From NCBI RefSeq assembly GCF_013128195.2, contig NZ_CP053452.2, forward strand, positions 3,100,001 through 3,164,000: DNA of 64,000 nucleotides, written 5' to 3'. The stretch is from Frigoriglobus tundricola (GTDB taxonomy: Bacteria > Planctomycetota > Planctomycetia > Gemmatales > Gemmataceae). A program made the translations under genes and the position numbers. Below are positions 28,955 through 38,040 of this stretch, piece after piece; position 1 is the stretch's first letter, and every line of letters begins with the position of its first letter. A model generated the notes under the pieces. That model was not told the origin of the DNA, ran no database searches, and saw nothing but the letters and a program-made list of their open reading frames with translations.

Positions 28955-30214
28955 ATGCCCGCCCCCTTGGATCGGCTGATTGACTCTCTGTCGCGGACCG
29001 GCATGACGCGGTTCTTCCGCCGCATGTTCGACGACTACCCCGACCTGCTGATGAAAGATCAGCAGGTCGACGAGGTCGGCCCGGACCGGGCGATCAAGCT
29101 CGGCGGCCGGTGGGTCACGAACTTCGGGTCCGACAGCTTCCTGGGCCTCGACCAGGACGCGCGGGTGAAGGCCGCGGTCGAGCGCGGGGTCCGCGCCTGG
29201 GGCACCCACAACGGCAGCTCGCGGGCGTTCTCCAGCGTCGAACCGAACGTGCGGGCCGAGCGGAAGATCGCCCGGTGGATGGGCACCGAGGCCGCGCTCA
29301 TCTACCCGTCGGTCACGCTCGCGAACACGGGCGCCCTGCCCGGGCTCGTGACGCGCCAGGACGTGGTCGTCGCCGACCAGTACGCGCACAACTCGATCGA
29401 CGAGGGGCTGAAACTCGCCAAGGCCCGCGGCGTGCGCACGGCGAAGTTCGCCCACAACGACCCGGCGGCTCTGGACGAGACGCTCCGCGCCCTCCAGCCG
29501 TACCGGTACGCGGTCGTCGCGGTGGACGGCGTGTACAGCATGAGCGGCCAGCTGCCGCCGCTGGCCGAGTTCCGCAGCATCGCCCGCGACCGCTCCGCGT
29601 GCCTGTACGTGGACGACGCGCACGCGACGGGCGTGCTCGGCGCGTGCGGGCGGGGCACCGTCCTTGAGGCCCTGGACGGGTACGACAACGTGCTGTCCGT
29701 CGGGTCGCTGTCCAAGGGGTTCTCGTGCCTGGGCGGGTTCGTGGCCGGCAAGCAGGCCGCCATCGACGTGCTCAAGCTCCGCTCCAATTCGCTCATCTTC
29801 GGCGGCCCGGTGCCCCCGCCGTACCTGGAGGCCGTGTGCGAGGTGGTGGACATCCTCTCGTCCGCCGAGTACCCGGTGCTGCGGGCGAAACTGGACGCGA
29901 ACGTGCGGCGGCTGAGTGAGGGCGCGGCGCGGATCGGGCTGGCGGTGATGGGCGGGCTGGTGCCGATCGTCTCCGTGCTGGTCGGTCCGGAGGAGGCGAC
30001 GCTGAAGGCCGGCAAGTTCCTCTACGAGCGCGGGTACTACGTGCAGTCGGTGGTCTTCCCGGCGGTCCCGCACGGGGCCGGCGTGTTGCGGATGCAGGTG
30101 AACGCCAACCACGCGCCGGCCCAGATCGACGCCCTGCTCGACGCCCTGGCCGCACTCAAGCAGAGCGCGGCGCTGCCGGAACCGTCCGCTCTCGCGGCGC
30201 TCATGGCTGCTTGA
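28955..30214 (+). CDS. Alpha-oxoamine synthase family PLP enzyme (AONS/SPT-like)
   Basis: ATG 28955 gives 419 residues, the length of the 8-amino-7-oxononanoate synthase / serine palmitoyltransferase / glycine C-acetyltransferase group. The motif HNGSSRAFSS, the PLP-pocket DDAHATGVLG and the Schiff-base lysine in GSLSKGFSCLGG (near residue 252) are clear. These enzymes condense an amino acid with an acyl-CoA and lose CO2. No biotin or sphingolipid genes are next to it, so the substrate is open. The N-terminal ~50 residues (MTRFFRRMFDDYPDLL) resemble those of SPT-type members in planctomycetes. Confidence 0.85.
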   Translation: MPAPLDRLIDSLSRTGMTRFFRRMFDDYPDLLMKDQQVDEVGPDRAIKLGGRWVTNFGSDSFLGLDQDARVKAAVERGVRAWGTHNGSSRAFSSVEPNVRAERKIARWMGTEAALIYPSVTLANTGALPGLVTRQDVVVADQYAHNSIDEGLKLAKARGVRTAKFAHNDPAALDETLRALQPYRYAVVAVDGVYSMSGQLPPLAEFRSIARDRSACLYVDDAHATGVLGACGRGTVLEALDGYDNVLSVGSLSKGFSCLGGFVAGKQAAIDVLKLRSNSLIFGGPVPPPYLEAVCEVVDILSSAEYPVLRAKLDANVRRLSEGAARIGLAVMGGLVPIVSVLVGPEEATLKAGKFLYERGYYVQSVVFPAVPHGAGVLRMQVNANHAPAQIDALLDALAALKQSAALPEPSALAALMAA

Positions 30215-30225
30215 TAAGAAAGGAT

Positions 30226-30317
30226 AAATGATAAACGGTGAATGACGAGTGCCGGACGGTCGGTGCCGGCGAACCGGCTCCTCTTCGTTCGTCACTCGTC
30301 ATTTGTCCCCATCATTT
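30226..30317. repeat. Imperfect inverted repeat between oxoamine synthase and SMR genes
   Basis: The left arm 30226-30251 (AAATGAT...AATGACGAGTG) pairs with 30293-30317 (CACTCGTCATT...ATCATTT). It occupies nearly the whole gap between two co-oriented genes. Confidence 0.6.
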
Positions 30318-30323
30318 CTTCCC

Positions 30324-30650
30324 ATGCACTGGCTCTATCTCATCGCCGCCGGCTGCTTCGAGTGCTCGTTCACCACGTGTCTGAAGCTGTCCGAGGGGTT
30401 AACGAGGACCGGGTGGACGGTCGCGTTCGTGTTGCTTTCCGTGGTCAGCTTCGGGCTGCTGACGCTGGCGGCCCAGAAGATCCCGCTGGGTACGGCCTAC
30501 GCCGTCTGGACCGGGATCGGGGCGGTCGGCACGGCGCTGGTGGGCATCATCTGGTTCAAGGACCCGGCCACCTTCTGGCGGCTGTTCTTCCTCGCGGGCG
30601 TCATCGGCTCCCTGATCGGGCTGAAGCTCGTCTCCCCCGACCACGACTGA
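30324..30650 (+). CDS. Small multidrug resistance (SMR/SugE-Gdx-like) transporter
   Basis: ATG 30324 gives 108 residues with four hydrophobic segments. A membrane-embedded glutamate in AAGCFECSFTTCLKLSEG near residue 13 matches the essential Glu of SMR proteins, and IPLGTAYAVWTGIGAVGTALVG is the family signature. Proteins of this length form antiparallel dimers that exchange protons for cationic compounds; the Gdx subtype exports guanidinium. No guanidine riboswitch is seen upstream, so the subtype is uncertain. Confidence 0.88.
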   Translation: MHWLYLIAAGCFECSFTTCLKLSEGLTRTGWTVAFVLLSVVSFGLLTLAAQKIPLGTAYAVWTGIGAVGTALVGIIWFKDPATFWRLFFLAGVIGSLIGLKLVSPDHD

Positions 30651-30793
30651 TGTGCGAGCGTGCCGGTGCCGGTCCGTCGGCACCGTACTACTTCTTCTGT
30701 AGCCGGCCTCTGTGAGGCCGGGGCTACGGGGAGCGTATCGCACTGGCCTCTCAGACACGGTCCGGTGGGTACGGTATCGTGAATGAGGTTCTG

Positions 30794-30833
30794 TCCCCTG
30801 GGACCGCGGCCGAGACGGCCGCGGCCCCAGGGA
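30794..30833. repeat. Inverted repeat of the 5282 family
   Basis: TCCCCTGGGACCGCGGCC (30794-30811) pairs imperfectly with 30817-30833 across a 5-base loop. The CCTGGGACCGCGG core is shared with 5282-5365. It lies between convergent genes. Confidence 0.65.
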
Positions 30834-30863
30834 GAAGACAAGCGATCCCGCACACCCCGGTCC

Positions 30864-31979
30864 TCACCGGAGGGCTTCGGCGAGCCAGGGCTTCAGGTGC
30901 CGCTCGGCCAACCACCGGCTGTACTTCGCGGCTCCGGCCGGTAGCAGGTGGAAGCCGTCCGCGAAATCCGCCTCGTCCATGTCGGGGGCGGGAAACACGG
31001 GGGCCCCGAAGTCGCGTGCGAGCGTGCGAGCGTATTCATCGAAGCTGGTGCGCCCGGCCGGGGTGTACATGGTCCGGTACTCCGGGGACTCCGGTGCCCG
31101 GAACAGCGCCAGCTTGATGCCCCGCGCGTGGCACGCGGCCGCCAGATCCCGGAGGGCACGGTCGGAGACGGCACCCGGCTCGCCCGCGTCCAGCCCCGAG
31201 GCGTGCTTGCGGCCCTCTTCCCGCAGGCGGCGGGTCGGATCGACCGTTCCCTCCAGGCGGAAAAAGATCCGCCCGTAGGGGTCCATCGATTCCCAAACGC
31301 GGTTGTTGGCGCGGACGTCGGCCGTGCGCCAGTCGGGCAGCAGGTCGCCCATCAGCGCCGGACGGCGCGAGGCCCACGGGTTCCGGCGCGCGGCGTCCAG
31401 TTGCCGGCCGAATACGGTCGGGTCGCTCGTGTAGGGCGCGAACCGGCGGACGTCCCCGGCCGACAGGCGCAGACCCATCAGTTCGAACTGCACCTCCGCC
31501 GGCCCGTCGATCCGGGTGTGGATGCTCGCAAATTCGACCAGCACCACCGCCGGCTGTATTCCGTCGTCGAAGAGCCGCGACAGTTGGAACCACATGCCGA
31601 GCGGGAACGCGCTGGTGTACCCGAAGTTGTAGACGAGCGGCGCCCCGGGCTCGTCCGGGAGGTTCATATCGGCCGGCGACACCCCGAACTGCGTGCGGGA
31701 CGAGCCGAGAACCAGGACGAGGGGCCGGTCGGGGCGCTCGCGCTGCCACCGGCGCACGGCGCGGAGCCGGTACCCGTACTCCGGGTCGCGCCACTCCGGC
31801 CGGACCGTCTCCGCGGCCGTTTCCAGTGCGAGCGTGAGGAGCCCGAACGCCAGCACCCCGTACAGTAGCACCCACCGCGCCGACCGCCGCCGGTCCGCCC
31901 CGCGCGGACGAGCCGGCGCGGAGCGGGCGAACACGCGGGTCAGCGGAAGGATTGTCATTTCGAGCGCGCGTGCGATCAC
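30864..31979 (-). CDS. SGNH-like membrane-anchored protein of an O-acylation cassette (second copy)
   Basis: A 371-residue protein with one N-terminal transmembrane segment (WVLLYGVLAFGLLTLALETAA). VLVLGSSRTQFGVSP supplies the block-I serine of SGNH/GDSL hydrolases and DGFHLLPAGAAKYSRWLAE the C-terminal Asp/His pair. This layout is seen in AlgJ/AlgX-type and DltD-like partners that pass acyl groups from an MBOAT protein to polysaccharide outside the membrane. It overlaps the previous gene by 4 bp (31976-31979) and is the last of three genes in the unit. The acceptor polymer is unknown. Confidence 0.7.
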   Translation of the reverse strand: MIARALEMTILPLTRVFARSAPARPRGADRRRSARWVLLYGVLAFGLLTLALETAAETVRPEWRDPEYGYRLRAVRRWQRERPDRPLVLVLGSSRTQFGVSPADMNLPDEPGAPLVYNFGYTSAFPLGMWFQLSRLFDDGIQPAVVLVEFASIHTRIDGPAEVQFELMGLRLSAGDVRRFAPYTSDPTVFGRQLDAARRNPWASRRPALMGDLLPDWRTADVRANNRVWESMDPYGRIFFRLEGTVDPTRRLREEGRKHASGLDAGEPGAVSDRALRDLAAACHARGIKLALFRAPESPEYRTMYTPAGRTSFDEYARTLARDFGAPVFPAPDMDEADFADGFHLLPAGAAKYSRWLAERHLKPWLAEALR

Positions 31980-33133
31980 GGCTTCACTCCGGCGCTCCGG
32001 TCGCGGAGGTACGGCACGATCACCTCGGCCGTCAGCCGGTCGGTGAACACGACCGCGCCGGGGCGGAGCAAGTGGTGACCGTCCAGAAACCCGTCGTCCG
32101 GCACCCAGTCGCGGGCGTCGATCAGCCGGCAGCCGAACGCGGCGCTCGTCCCCGCGAGGAACTCACTCAGTCGCCGCTGCACGACGGGCGGAGAGAGCGC
32201 CCGAAACATCGACGCTTCCGGCATCAGAACCAGTGCCACGTCGATGTGTTCCGCCCGACAGAGCGCGAGGGTGTCGCGCAGCGCCGCCGCCGGCGCGGCC
32301 CCCGGGCGCCAGTCGCGGAGGGTGTCGCGGTAGGCCGCGACCGTGCGGGCGCCCGCTTGCGGATCGGGGCCGGGGCCGCCGGCCGGCGGCAGCCAGCCGT
32401 GCGCGTCCGTCATGCGGCTGGTGTTGAACCGTAACTGGTACGGGAGCGTCTTCGGAGCGACCCGGCCGAGTAACTTGAACCGGTGGCTCTGCCACGGCAG
32501 GCCATCGGCCGCAGCGCGGTCGGCGCGGAACTGCGCCGGAAACTCGTAGCGGCCCACGAGGCGATCCGTTTCCGCCCAACTCAAGCGGTCGGCGGCCAGC
32601 GTGCGCGTCTCCGGTGGCTCCGCGCCGGTGTCTGCCATCAGTACGGGTAGCACTTCCAGTAGCAACAGGGCCGGGGCGTGGCCGTCGGCCAGGAGCCGAC
32701 GCAGGTACACGTCGTTCGTGACCGGGCCGGCGGCCGAAGTGCCGAAATTGAACGCCGTCGCGGGCCGCCCCGCGGCACCGGCCGCGTGCTCAACGTTTCC
32801 AGCGGCGAAGCCGTGTTCGGTTCGTGAGGAGCCGAGCGCCAAAACTTTCACGGCGCCGGGAGCGCCGGCCCGTTCGACCCTCCGCAGCAAACGCTCCTTG
32901 TCCCCGTAGAACGGGTCGGAGATGAGCGCGCTCCGGGCGGCGACCGCCAGCCCGATCTGCAACAACGCGAACACCACGAGTCCCGCGCCGAGTGCCTGAG
33001 CCGCGCGCCGGGTCGCGGTCCGGCGCTGCGGCGTGCGGGTCGGGGCACGCACGACCACTGGCCGTTTCAGCCGCACCGAGACGAGCCGGCGGGCGAATTG
33101 AGGGAGCGTTCGCGCGGTCGTACGTTCGGTCAC
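31976..33133 (-). CDS. SGNH-like membrane-anchored protein of an O-acylation cassette (first copy)
   Basis: A 385-residue protein with an N-terminal membrane segment (AQALGAGLVVFALLQIGLAVAA). VLALGSSRTEHGFAAG gives the putative nucleophile block and DGHHLLRPGAVVFTDRLTA the C-terminal catalytic His block. It is paralogous to the next gene (same GSSRT...NFG architecture), so the cassette has two different acyltransfer partners. It starts 18 bp after the MBOAT gene. Confidence 0.7.
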   Translation of the reverse strand: MTERTTARTLPQFARRLVSVRLKRPVVVRAPTRTPQRRTATRRAAQALGAGLVVFALLQIGLAVAARSALISDPFYGDKERLLRRVERAGAPGAVKVLALGSSRTEHGFAAGNVEHAAGAAGRPATAFNFGTSAAGPVTNDVYLRRLLADGHAPALLLLEVLPVLMADTGAEPPETRTLAADRLSWAETDRLVGRYEFPAQFRADRAAADGLPWQSHRFKLLGRVAPKTLPYQLRFNTSRMTDAHGWLPPAGGPGPDPQAGARTVAAYRDTLRDWRPGAAPAAALRDTLALCRAEHIDVALVLMPEASMFRALSPPVVQRRLSEFLAGTSAAFGCRLIDARDWVPDDGFLDGHHLLRPGAVVFTDRLTAEVIVPYLRDRSAGVKP

Positions 33134-33151
33134 GCGGGCACCTCAACTGTG

Positions 33152-34702
33152 TCAGAACTGGAAGTAAATAAACGTGGTGCCGTTGTCCGGCGCGAGAACC
33201 AGCGCCGCGCAGAGGCACACCGCGTACCCGGTGCCGAGAACCGGGGCCGGGAGCCGCGGGTACACCTTGGCCCACACGCCGGACCGCACCAGCCACTGAC
33301 ACGCAAACAGGAAGCCCACCAGGTACCACAGAATGCTGTTGTTGAGCGGCAGCCCCACGCCCCTCTGGAACTGGAACAACTTTGCGTAAATCGCCAGCGC
33401 CTTACTCAGCTCGGGCTGGAACAGCACCCAGCACAGGCTCACGCACACGAACGTGAGCACGATCCGCAGACCCGTTCCGAACGCCGTTTCGAGGAACGCA
33501 GTGAGTCGGGGTTTACCCTCGCAGTAGTCCCGGAACTGCCTGTGCGCGACGAGCATCAGCCCGTGCGCCAGGCCCCAGAGGATGTAGCCCCACGCGGCCC
33601 CGTGCCACAGACCGCCGACGGTCATCGTGACGAGCAGGTTGCGGTAGTTCAGCCACCGCGACCCGCGGCTCCCGCCCAGCGGGATGAACACGTAGTCGCG
33701 GAGCCAGGTCGAAAGCGAGACGTGCCACCGGCGCCAGAAGTCGGACACGTTCGTCGCCAGGTACGGCATGTTGAAGTTGTTCACCAGCTTGTAGCCCAGC
33801 AGGTGCGCCGCGCCGACCGCCATGTCCGAGTAGCCGGAGAAGTCGCAGTAGATGCGGACCGCGTAGGCCAGGACCGCCAGCCACACCGCGGACGTGCTGT
33901 AGTGCTCGGGGTCCTTGAACACCGGGTCGCAGAACAGCGCCATCCGGTCGGCGATCGCCATCTTCTTGAACGCGCCGATCAGGAACAGTTGCACGCCCGC
34001 CTGCACGCGGACCCAGTTCCACCGCTTGGGGCGCCGCGCCTGGGTGAGGAAGTCGCCGGCGCGGACGATCGGCCCGGCGACGAGGTGCGGGAAGAACAGG
34101 ATGAACAGCAGGAACCGCGGCAGGCTCGTTTCCGGCTCGATCTTCCGCCGGTACACATCGACCGCGTAGCTGATCGCCTCGAACGTGTAGAACGAGATGC
34201 CGAACGGGACGAAGACCGCCAGCGGGTTCAGCTTCTCGAACCCCGGTTGCGCGCCGAGCGCCCGCAGCCCGTCGTACAGTTCGTTCAGGAAGAACCCGCG
34301 GTACTTGAAGTAGCACAGGATGCCCAGGTTCATGACGATGCTGGCGACCACGATCAGCCGGCGGAAGCCGGGCCGCTTCGACAGGCCCATCACCCGACCG
34401 AACAGGTAGTCCGCGACCGTGGTGCCGGTGACGAGGAACGCGAGTTCGTAGCTCCACGCCGCGTAAAAGTGGAAGCTGGCGACCACCAGCACCCAGACGC
34501 GCGCCATCTGCCAGCGGCGCGGGATGAACCAGTACACCGCCAGGACGATCGCAAAGAACGCGAGGAACCCCGGCGTGTGGAAGAACGGAGCCGGTAACAG
34601 GTTGTGGAGCTTCTGGAAGTAGACGGGGGCCGAAGCGTGGGCCGCGTCGGCGGTCGCCTTCGCGATCGTGTCCGCCTCGGCAGCGGCGAGCAGGAATGGC
34701 AT
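33152..34702 (-). CDS. MBOAT family O-acyltransferase (AlgI-like)
   Basis: A 516-residue polytopic membrane protein. The MBOAT core is well preserved: VPFGISFYTFEAISYAVDVYR, FPHLVAGPIVRAGDFL, YCDFSGYSDMAVGAAHLLGY, FWRRWHVSLSTWLRDYVFIPLGG and the catalytic histidine in GGLWHGAAWGYILWGLAHG. AlgI-type proteins move acetyl (or other acyl) groups across the membrane to modify an exported polymer. It heads a tight three-gene operon with two SGNH-like partners, which supports a surface-polysaccharide O-acylation role. Confidence 0.93.
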   Translation of the reverse strand: MPFLLAAAEADTIAKATADAAHASAPVYFQKLHNLLPAPFFHTPGFLAFFAIVLAVYWFIPRRWQMARVWVLVVASFHFYAAWSYELAFLVTGTTVADYLFGRVMGLSKRPGFRRLIVVASIVMNLGILCYFKYRGFFLNELYDGLRALGAQPGFEKLNPLAVFVPFGISFYTFEAISYAVDVYRRKIEPETSLPRFLLFILFFPHLVAGPIVRAGDFLTQARRPKRWNWVRVQAGVQLFLIGAFKKMAIADRMALFCDPVFKDPEHYSTSAVWLAVLAYAVRIYCDFSGYSDMAVGAAHLLGYKLVNNFNMPYLATNVSDFWRRWHVSLSTWLRDYVFIPLGGSRGSRWLNYRNLLVTMTVGGLWHGAAWGYILWGLAHGLMLVAHRQFRDYCEGKPRLTAFLETAFGTGLRIVLTFVCVSLCWVLFQPELSKALAIYAKLFQFQRGVGLPLNNSILWYLVGFLFACQWLVRSGVWAKVYPRLPAPVLGTGYAVCLCAALVLAPDNGTTFIYFQF

Positions 34703-34823
34703 GGCCGAGCGTCCCCTGGTTGCGGCCGCGGCGCGGAAAGGGGCGCCCGTCGCGGGCGGGGACTATAGCGAGGTGGGGGAAAACCGGTCAATGCCGGGTG
34801 TGAGGCGAGCGGCCCTTGGCGTA

Positions 34824-34966
34824 GGTCGCGGTCGAGGAGGCTTTGCGACGAGGCCCGACGACCCGGGCTCCGCGGATCTCGCGTGCGTGGCCGGCTTCGC
34901 TGAACCGCATTGCTCAGCGTCGTCGGGCCTCGCGTGCAAAGCCACGCTCGGCTCGACCGCGACCCA
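34824..34966. repeat. Long imperfect palindrome upstream of the MBOAT gene
   Basis: GGTCGCGGTCGAG...GGCTTTGC..GAGGCCCGACGAC from 34824 pairs with the segment ending at 34966 (GTCGTCGGGCCTCG..GCAAAGCC...CTCGACCGCGACC), with small indels. It fills the 270-bp gap between the ABC ATPase stop and the MBOAT start. Confidence 0.65.
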
Positions 34967-34976
34967 CATCTCGGCA

Positions 34977-36482
34977 TTACCCTTCTCCCGCGCGGAAGTT
35001 CGCCAGCATCCGCTCGACGAACGGCAGGCTCACGGACCGGAACTTGTCGAACGTCGCGCGGTCCACCGTGTACACCTCCGCGCGGGTCAGCGCGCGGACG
35101 GTCGCGTTGCGCGGCTGGTTCAGCAGGAACGCCACTTCGCCGAAGTACCGCCCCGGTCCCATTTCGGTCAGCTTCTGGGGCGCGCCGTTGGCGGCGCGGA
35201 GCACCTCCACCGTGCCGCGGCGGATCAGGTAGAACTTGCTGAGTTCGTTCACCGGGTCGCCCTCGCGGACGATCACCTGGCCCGGTTCGTACACCTCCAC
35301 GCGGCCGGGCCGCGCGGCCAGTTGGTCCGGGCGCACGGCCTCGTTCGGGTGGACGCCGATCAGCACCGCGTCCGCGATTTTCTCTTGTTCCTCCGGCAGG
35401 ATCGCGGCGAACGCCGGGCTCTGGCGCAGGCCCTCGCGCACGAACAGCCGCTCCGCGACGACCACGTTCGATTCGATCCGGCCGCGCTCCATGTGAACGA
35501 TGCGGTCGGCGAGGTTCATGATCCGCGCGTCGTGCGTGACGATGAGGCTCGTCGTGCCGTGTTCGTTCGCGATCCGCTTCAGGAGCACCACCTGCCACTC
35601 GGCGAGGCGGCCGTTCTCGCCGGCCTCCTCCGCGGCGCGCACCAGCGCCCGCAGTTCCGCCGCCGAGCGCTCGCGGGCGAGTTCCTGGAGGAGCGTGACG
35701 ACCGCGAGCCCGGAGTTCGCGTCGAGCGCCGCGGTCGGCTCGTCGGCCAGCACGAGTTTCGGTCGGTTGATCAGCGCGCGGGCGATGGCGACCCGCTGCC
35801 GCTGGCCGCCGGACAGCGCGGCGGGCTTGTAATCGAAGCGCGATTTCTGGGGGTTGCCGGACAGGTCCCGCTCACCGAGCAACAGGTACGTGAGCAGGTC
35901 GCGGGCGTCCCGGTCCGGGTCGGCCGGGCCGTTCTCCTTGAGCCGCTGGGCCATGCGGATGTTCTGCACGGCGGTGAGCGAATCGAACAAGTTGTGCCGC
36001 TGAAAGATGAACCCGATGAGGCGCCGGACGGTGACCAGTTCGGGTTCCGGCGTGCCGCGGAGGGTGCGGTAGTCACCGCGGTCCGCGTCCCAGACCTCGA
36101 TCTCGCCCTCCTGAAGTGTGCGCAGTCCGCCGATGAGCGTGAGGATGGTGGTTTTGCCGGACCCGGACGGCCCGCTCATGATGACCAGTTCGCCCGGCAT
36201 CACTTCGAGCGTGTTGCCGAACAGCACCTGCGTGCGGGTGTCGCCGGTGCCGAAGTAGTGGTTCACCCCGCGAATGCGGAGCACCGGCTGGCCGGGCGGC
36301 GGGAGGTGCGACGGACCCACCCCCCAGCCCCCTCCCTGCAGGGAGGGGGTGAACGCGCGCGAAGCCTCCTCCAACTCTCCAGAGGCACCGGAACTCCGTA
36401 GGTCTTGCCCCCCTCCCTTCAGGGAGGGGGTGGGGGTGGGTTCTTCCGGGGCCGGGGGGATAGGTTCTTCGCTAGAAGACAT
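34977..36482 (-). CDS. DevA/MacB-like ABC ATPase fused to a cyclic-nucleotide-binding domain
   Basis: A 501-residue protein. Residues ~70-330 are an ABC ATPase: Walker A GPSGSGKTT, signature LSGGQRQRVAIARAL, Walker B LVLADEPTAALD and the switch His in SLIVTHDARI. Residues ~380-495 are a cNMP-binding/CRP-like fold (PGQVIVREGDPVNELSKFYLIRRG, GRYFGEVAFLLNQPRNATVRA). The first ~60 residues are Pro/Gly-rich and encoded by palindromic repeats. It overlaps the permease gene by 11 bp. The fusion suggests ligand- or nucleotide-controlled transport. The DevB-like membrane-fusion partner is not adjacent. Confidence 0.9.
   Translation of the reverse strand: MSSSEEPIPPAPEEPTPTPSLKGGGQDLRSSGASGELEEASRAFTPSLQGGGWGVGPSHLPPPGQPVLRIRGVNHYFGTGDTRTQVLFGNTLEVMPGELVIMSGPSGSGKTTILTLIGGLRTLQEGEIEVWDADRGDYRTLRGTPEPELVTVRRLIGFIFQRHNLFDSLTAVQNIRMAQRLKENGPADPDRDARDLLTYLLLGERDLSGNPQKSRFDYKPAALSGGQRQRVAIARALINRPKLVLADEPTAALDANSGLAVVTLLQELARERSAAELRALVRAAEEAGENGRLAEWQVVLLKRIANEHGTTSLIVTHDARIMNLADRIVHMERGRIESNVVVAERLFVREGLRQSPAFAAILPEEQEKIADAVLIGVHPNEAVRPDQLAARPGRVEVYEPGQVIVREGDPVNELSKFYLIRRGTVEVLRAANGAPQKLTEMGPGRYFGEVAFLLNQPRNATVRALTRAEVYTVDRATFDKFRSVSLPFVERMLANFRAGEG
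36318..36431. repeat. Palindromic repeats inside the ABC ATPase 5' end
   Basis: CCCTCCCTGCAGGGAGGG near 36331-36348 and CCCTCCCTTCAGGGAGGG near 36413-36430 are two copies of a 16-18-bp palindrome flanking a spacer. They encode the repeated TPSLKGGG/TPSLQGGG peptide of the N-terminal extension. Confidence 0.65.
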
Positions 36483-37692
36483 CGGCGGGGTCCACCTGCT
36501 TCACCTTGCCCACGGCCATCATCCCCGACGCCGCGCACATCACCACCGTCAGACCGAGAACCAGCGCGAACCGGCCGGGCGTGAGGGTCAGCGGCAGTCC
36601 TGTGACATGCGTCAGCAGGAGATAGGTGCCATACGTCACCGCCATTCCGGGAACGAACCCGCCCGCGGCCAGGATGAGCGACTCTTGCAGCACGACCCAG
36701 CTCAGGTAACGGTTGGTGTAGCCAATCGCCTTGAGCGTGGCGTACTCGGGCAGGTGGTCGGCCACGTCGCTCGCGAGGATCTGGTAGCAGATCACCATTC
36801 CGACGATGAAGCCCAACACGACGCCGGCGCCGAACGCGAAGCCGATCGGCGTGTTCGTCCACCAAAACCGCTTCTCGCGGGACACCAGCTCGTCCCGCGT
36901 CAGCACCAGTACGTCGCCTTCAGCGGCGAACTTCGCACGCAGTGCGGCCCGGACGTCGTCGGGATCGGCCCCCGGCGCGAGCTTCACACACCCCAGATCG
37001 GCCTCGGCGGTGGGGCTCGTCGGGTAGTACGGTTCGCGCACCCACCGTTCGAACGTGCGGTCGCTCACCACAAGGCTGCCGTCGGTACTGAAATCGAAAC
37101 CCATCTCGAAGCCGCCGACGAGGACGATCTCGCGCCCGGCGAGTTCGGTGCGGGTGCCCGCCGCGAGTGTGCCGAACACCGATTCGCCCGGGTGGTTGGT
37201 CCCGTCGGGGTGCGGCCGGCTCTTGCGGTCGTAGAGCGCGGTGCCGGGCGTCTGGAGCGCCTGCCATTCGGCGGCGGTCACGCCCGGCAGGTCGAGCACG
37301 TCCGCCGCCGGATCGACGCCGATCACGCGCACCCGCCGCGTGTTGGTCCTCCGGGCCGGGTCGCTCGCCGTGTGCCGCATCTGCGCGGCCGAATACTCCA
37401 GGTACACCGGCGCGACGCTCGCCACGCCCGGCACGCCGAGGGCCTGTTCGATCCGGCGCCGCGAGACGCCCTCGGGGAACATCAGCGCCGATTTGTTCGG
37501 GTTCACCAGTACCAGTTCGCACTTGAGCCGGCGGATCAGCACCGTGTTGCTGTCGAGCATCGCGTTCATGATGCCGTACTGCACGCCCATCAGCACCACC
37601 GCGAACCCGATCCCGGACGCGAACAGCGCGAACCGCACCTTGTCGTGTGCGAGGTTGCGCCAGGCCAGAGGTACGGGTGGGGGGTGGGCCAT
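36472..37692 (-). CDS. DevC-like ABC transporter permease
   Basis: A 406-residue membrane protein of the DevC/MacB-FtsX class: one N-terminal membrane segment (VRFALFASGIGFAVVLMGVQYGIM), a large extracytoplasmic domain (~residues 45-270), then three C-terminal membrane segments (FGAGVVLGFIVGMVICYQIL, VLQESLILAAGGFVPGMAV, FALVLGLTVVMCAASGMMA). EYATLKAIGYTNRYL is the ATPase-coupling motif. It pairs with the overlapping ATPase. Cargo unknown; DevBCA exports glycolipids in cyanobacteria. Confidence 0.9.
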   Translation of the reverse strand: MAHPPPVPLAWRNLAHDKVRFALFASGIGFAVVLMGVQYGIMNAMLDSNTVLIRRLKCELVLVNPNKSALMFPEGVSRRRIEQALGVPGVASVAPVYLEYSAAQMRHTASDPARRTNTRRVRVIGVDPAADVLDLPGVTAAEWQALQTPGTALYDRKSRPHPDGTNHPGESVFGTLAAGTRTELAGREIVLVGGFEMGFDFSTDGSLVVSDRTFERWVREPYYPTSPTAEADLGCVKLAPGADPDDVRAALRAKFAAEGDVLVLTRDELVSREKRFWWTNTPIGFAFGAGVVLGFIVGMVICYQILASDVADHLPEYATLKAIGYTNRYLSWVVLQESLILAAGGFVPGMAVTYGTYLLLTHVTGLPLTLTPGRFALVLGLTVVMCAASGMMAVGKVKQVDPADVF

Positions 37693-37926
37693 AAGTCCTG
37701 GCGCTCGGCCGGCGCGAGCCGGCAGGGGTGTACTGGCGAACGGCCGGCGTCAGCCCGTCCAGTCAATCACAGTATTGGTCTTATAAAATTCGCCGGCACA
37801 CGATGCCGGCGCCGCGGGCTCACCCGCCCCACAGCCGCCACGCTCAACGCACCGATCCGCCGGGAGCCGGCCCACTTTCCTGTTTGGGAAACGGCCGGCC
37901 GGTCGCGTCGGCCGGCGGCCCCATGA

Positions 37927-37985
37927 CGCGTGCAGCGCCGATACGCGCGGGTGCTGGCCGCCCGCGCGTATCGGCGCTGCACGCG
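37927..37985. repeat. Perfect 25-bp inverted repeat
   Basis: Bases 37927-37951 are perfectly complementary to 37961-37985 around a 9-base loop, in the divergent gap before the gene at 38041. No T tract. Confidence 0.75.
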
Positions 37986-38040
37986 CCGCCGCGTAGTTGG
38001 TAGAGTGATGACGGTTCGCACCTCGCACCCGGGAGCGCTC

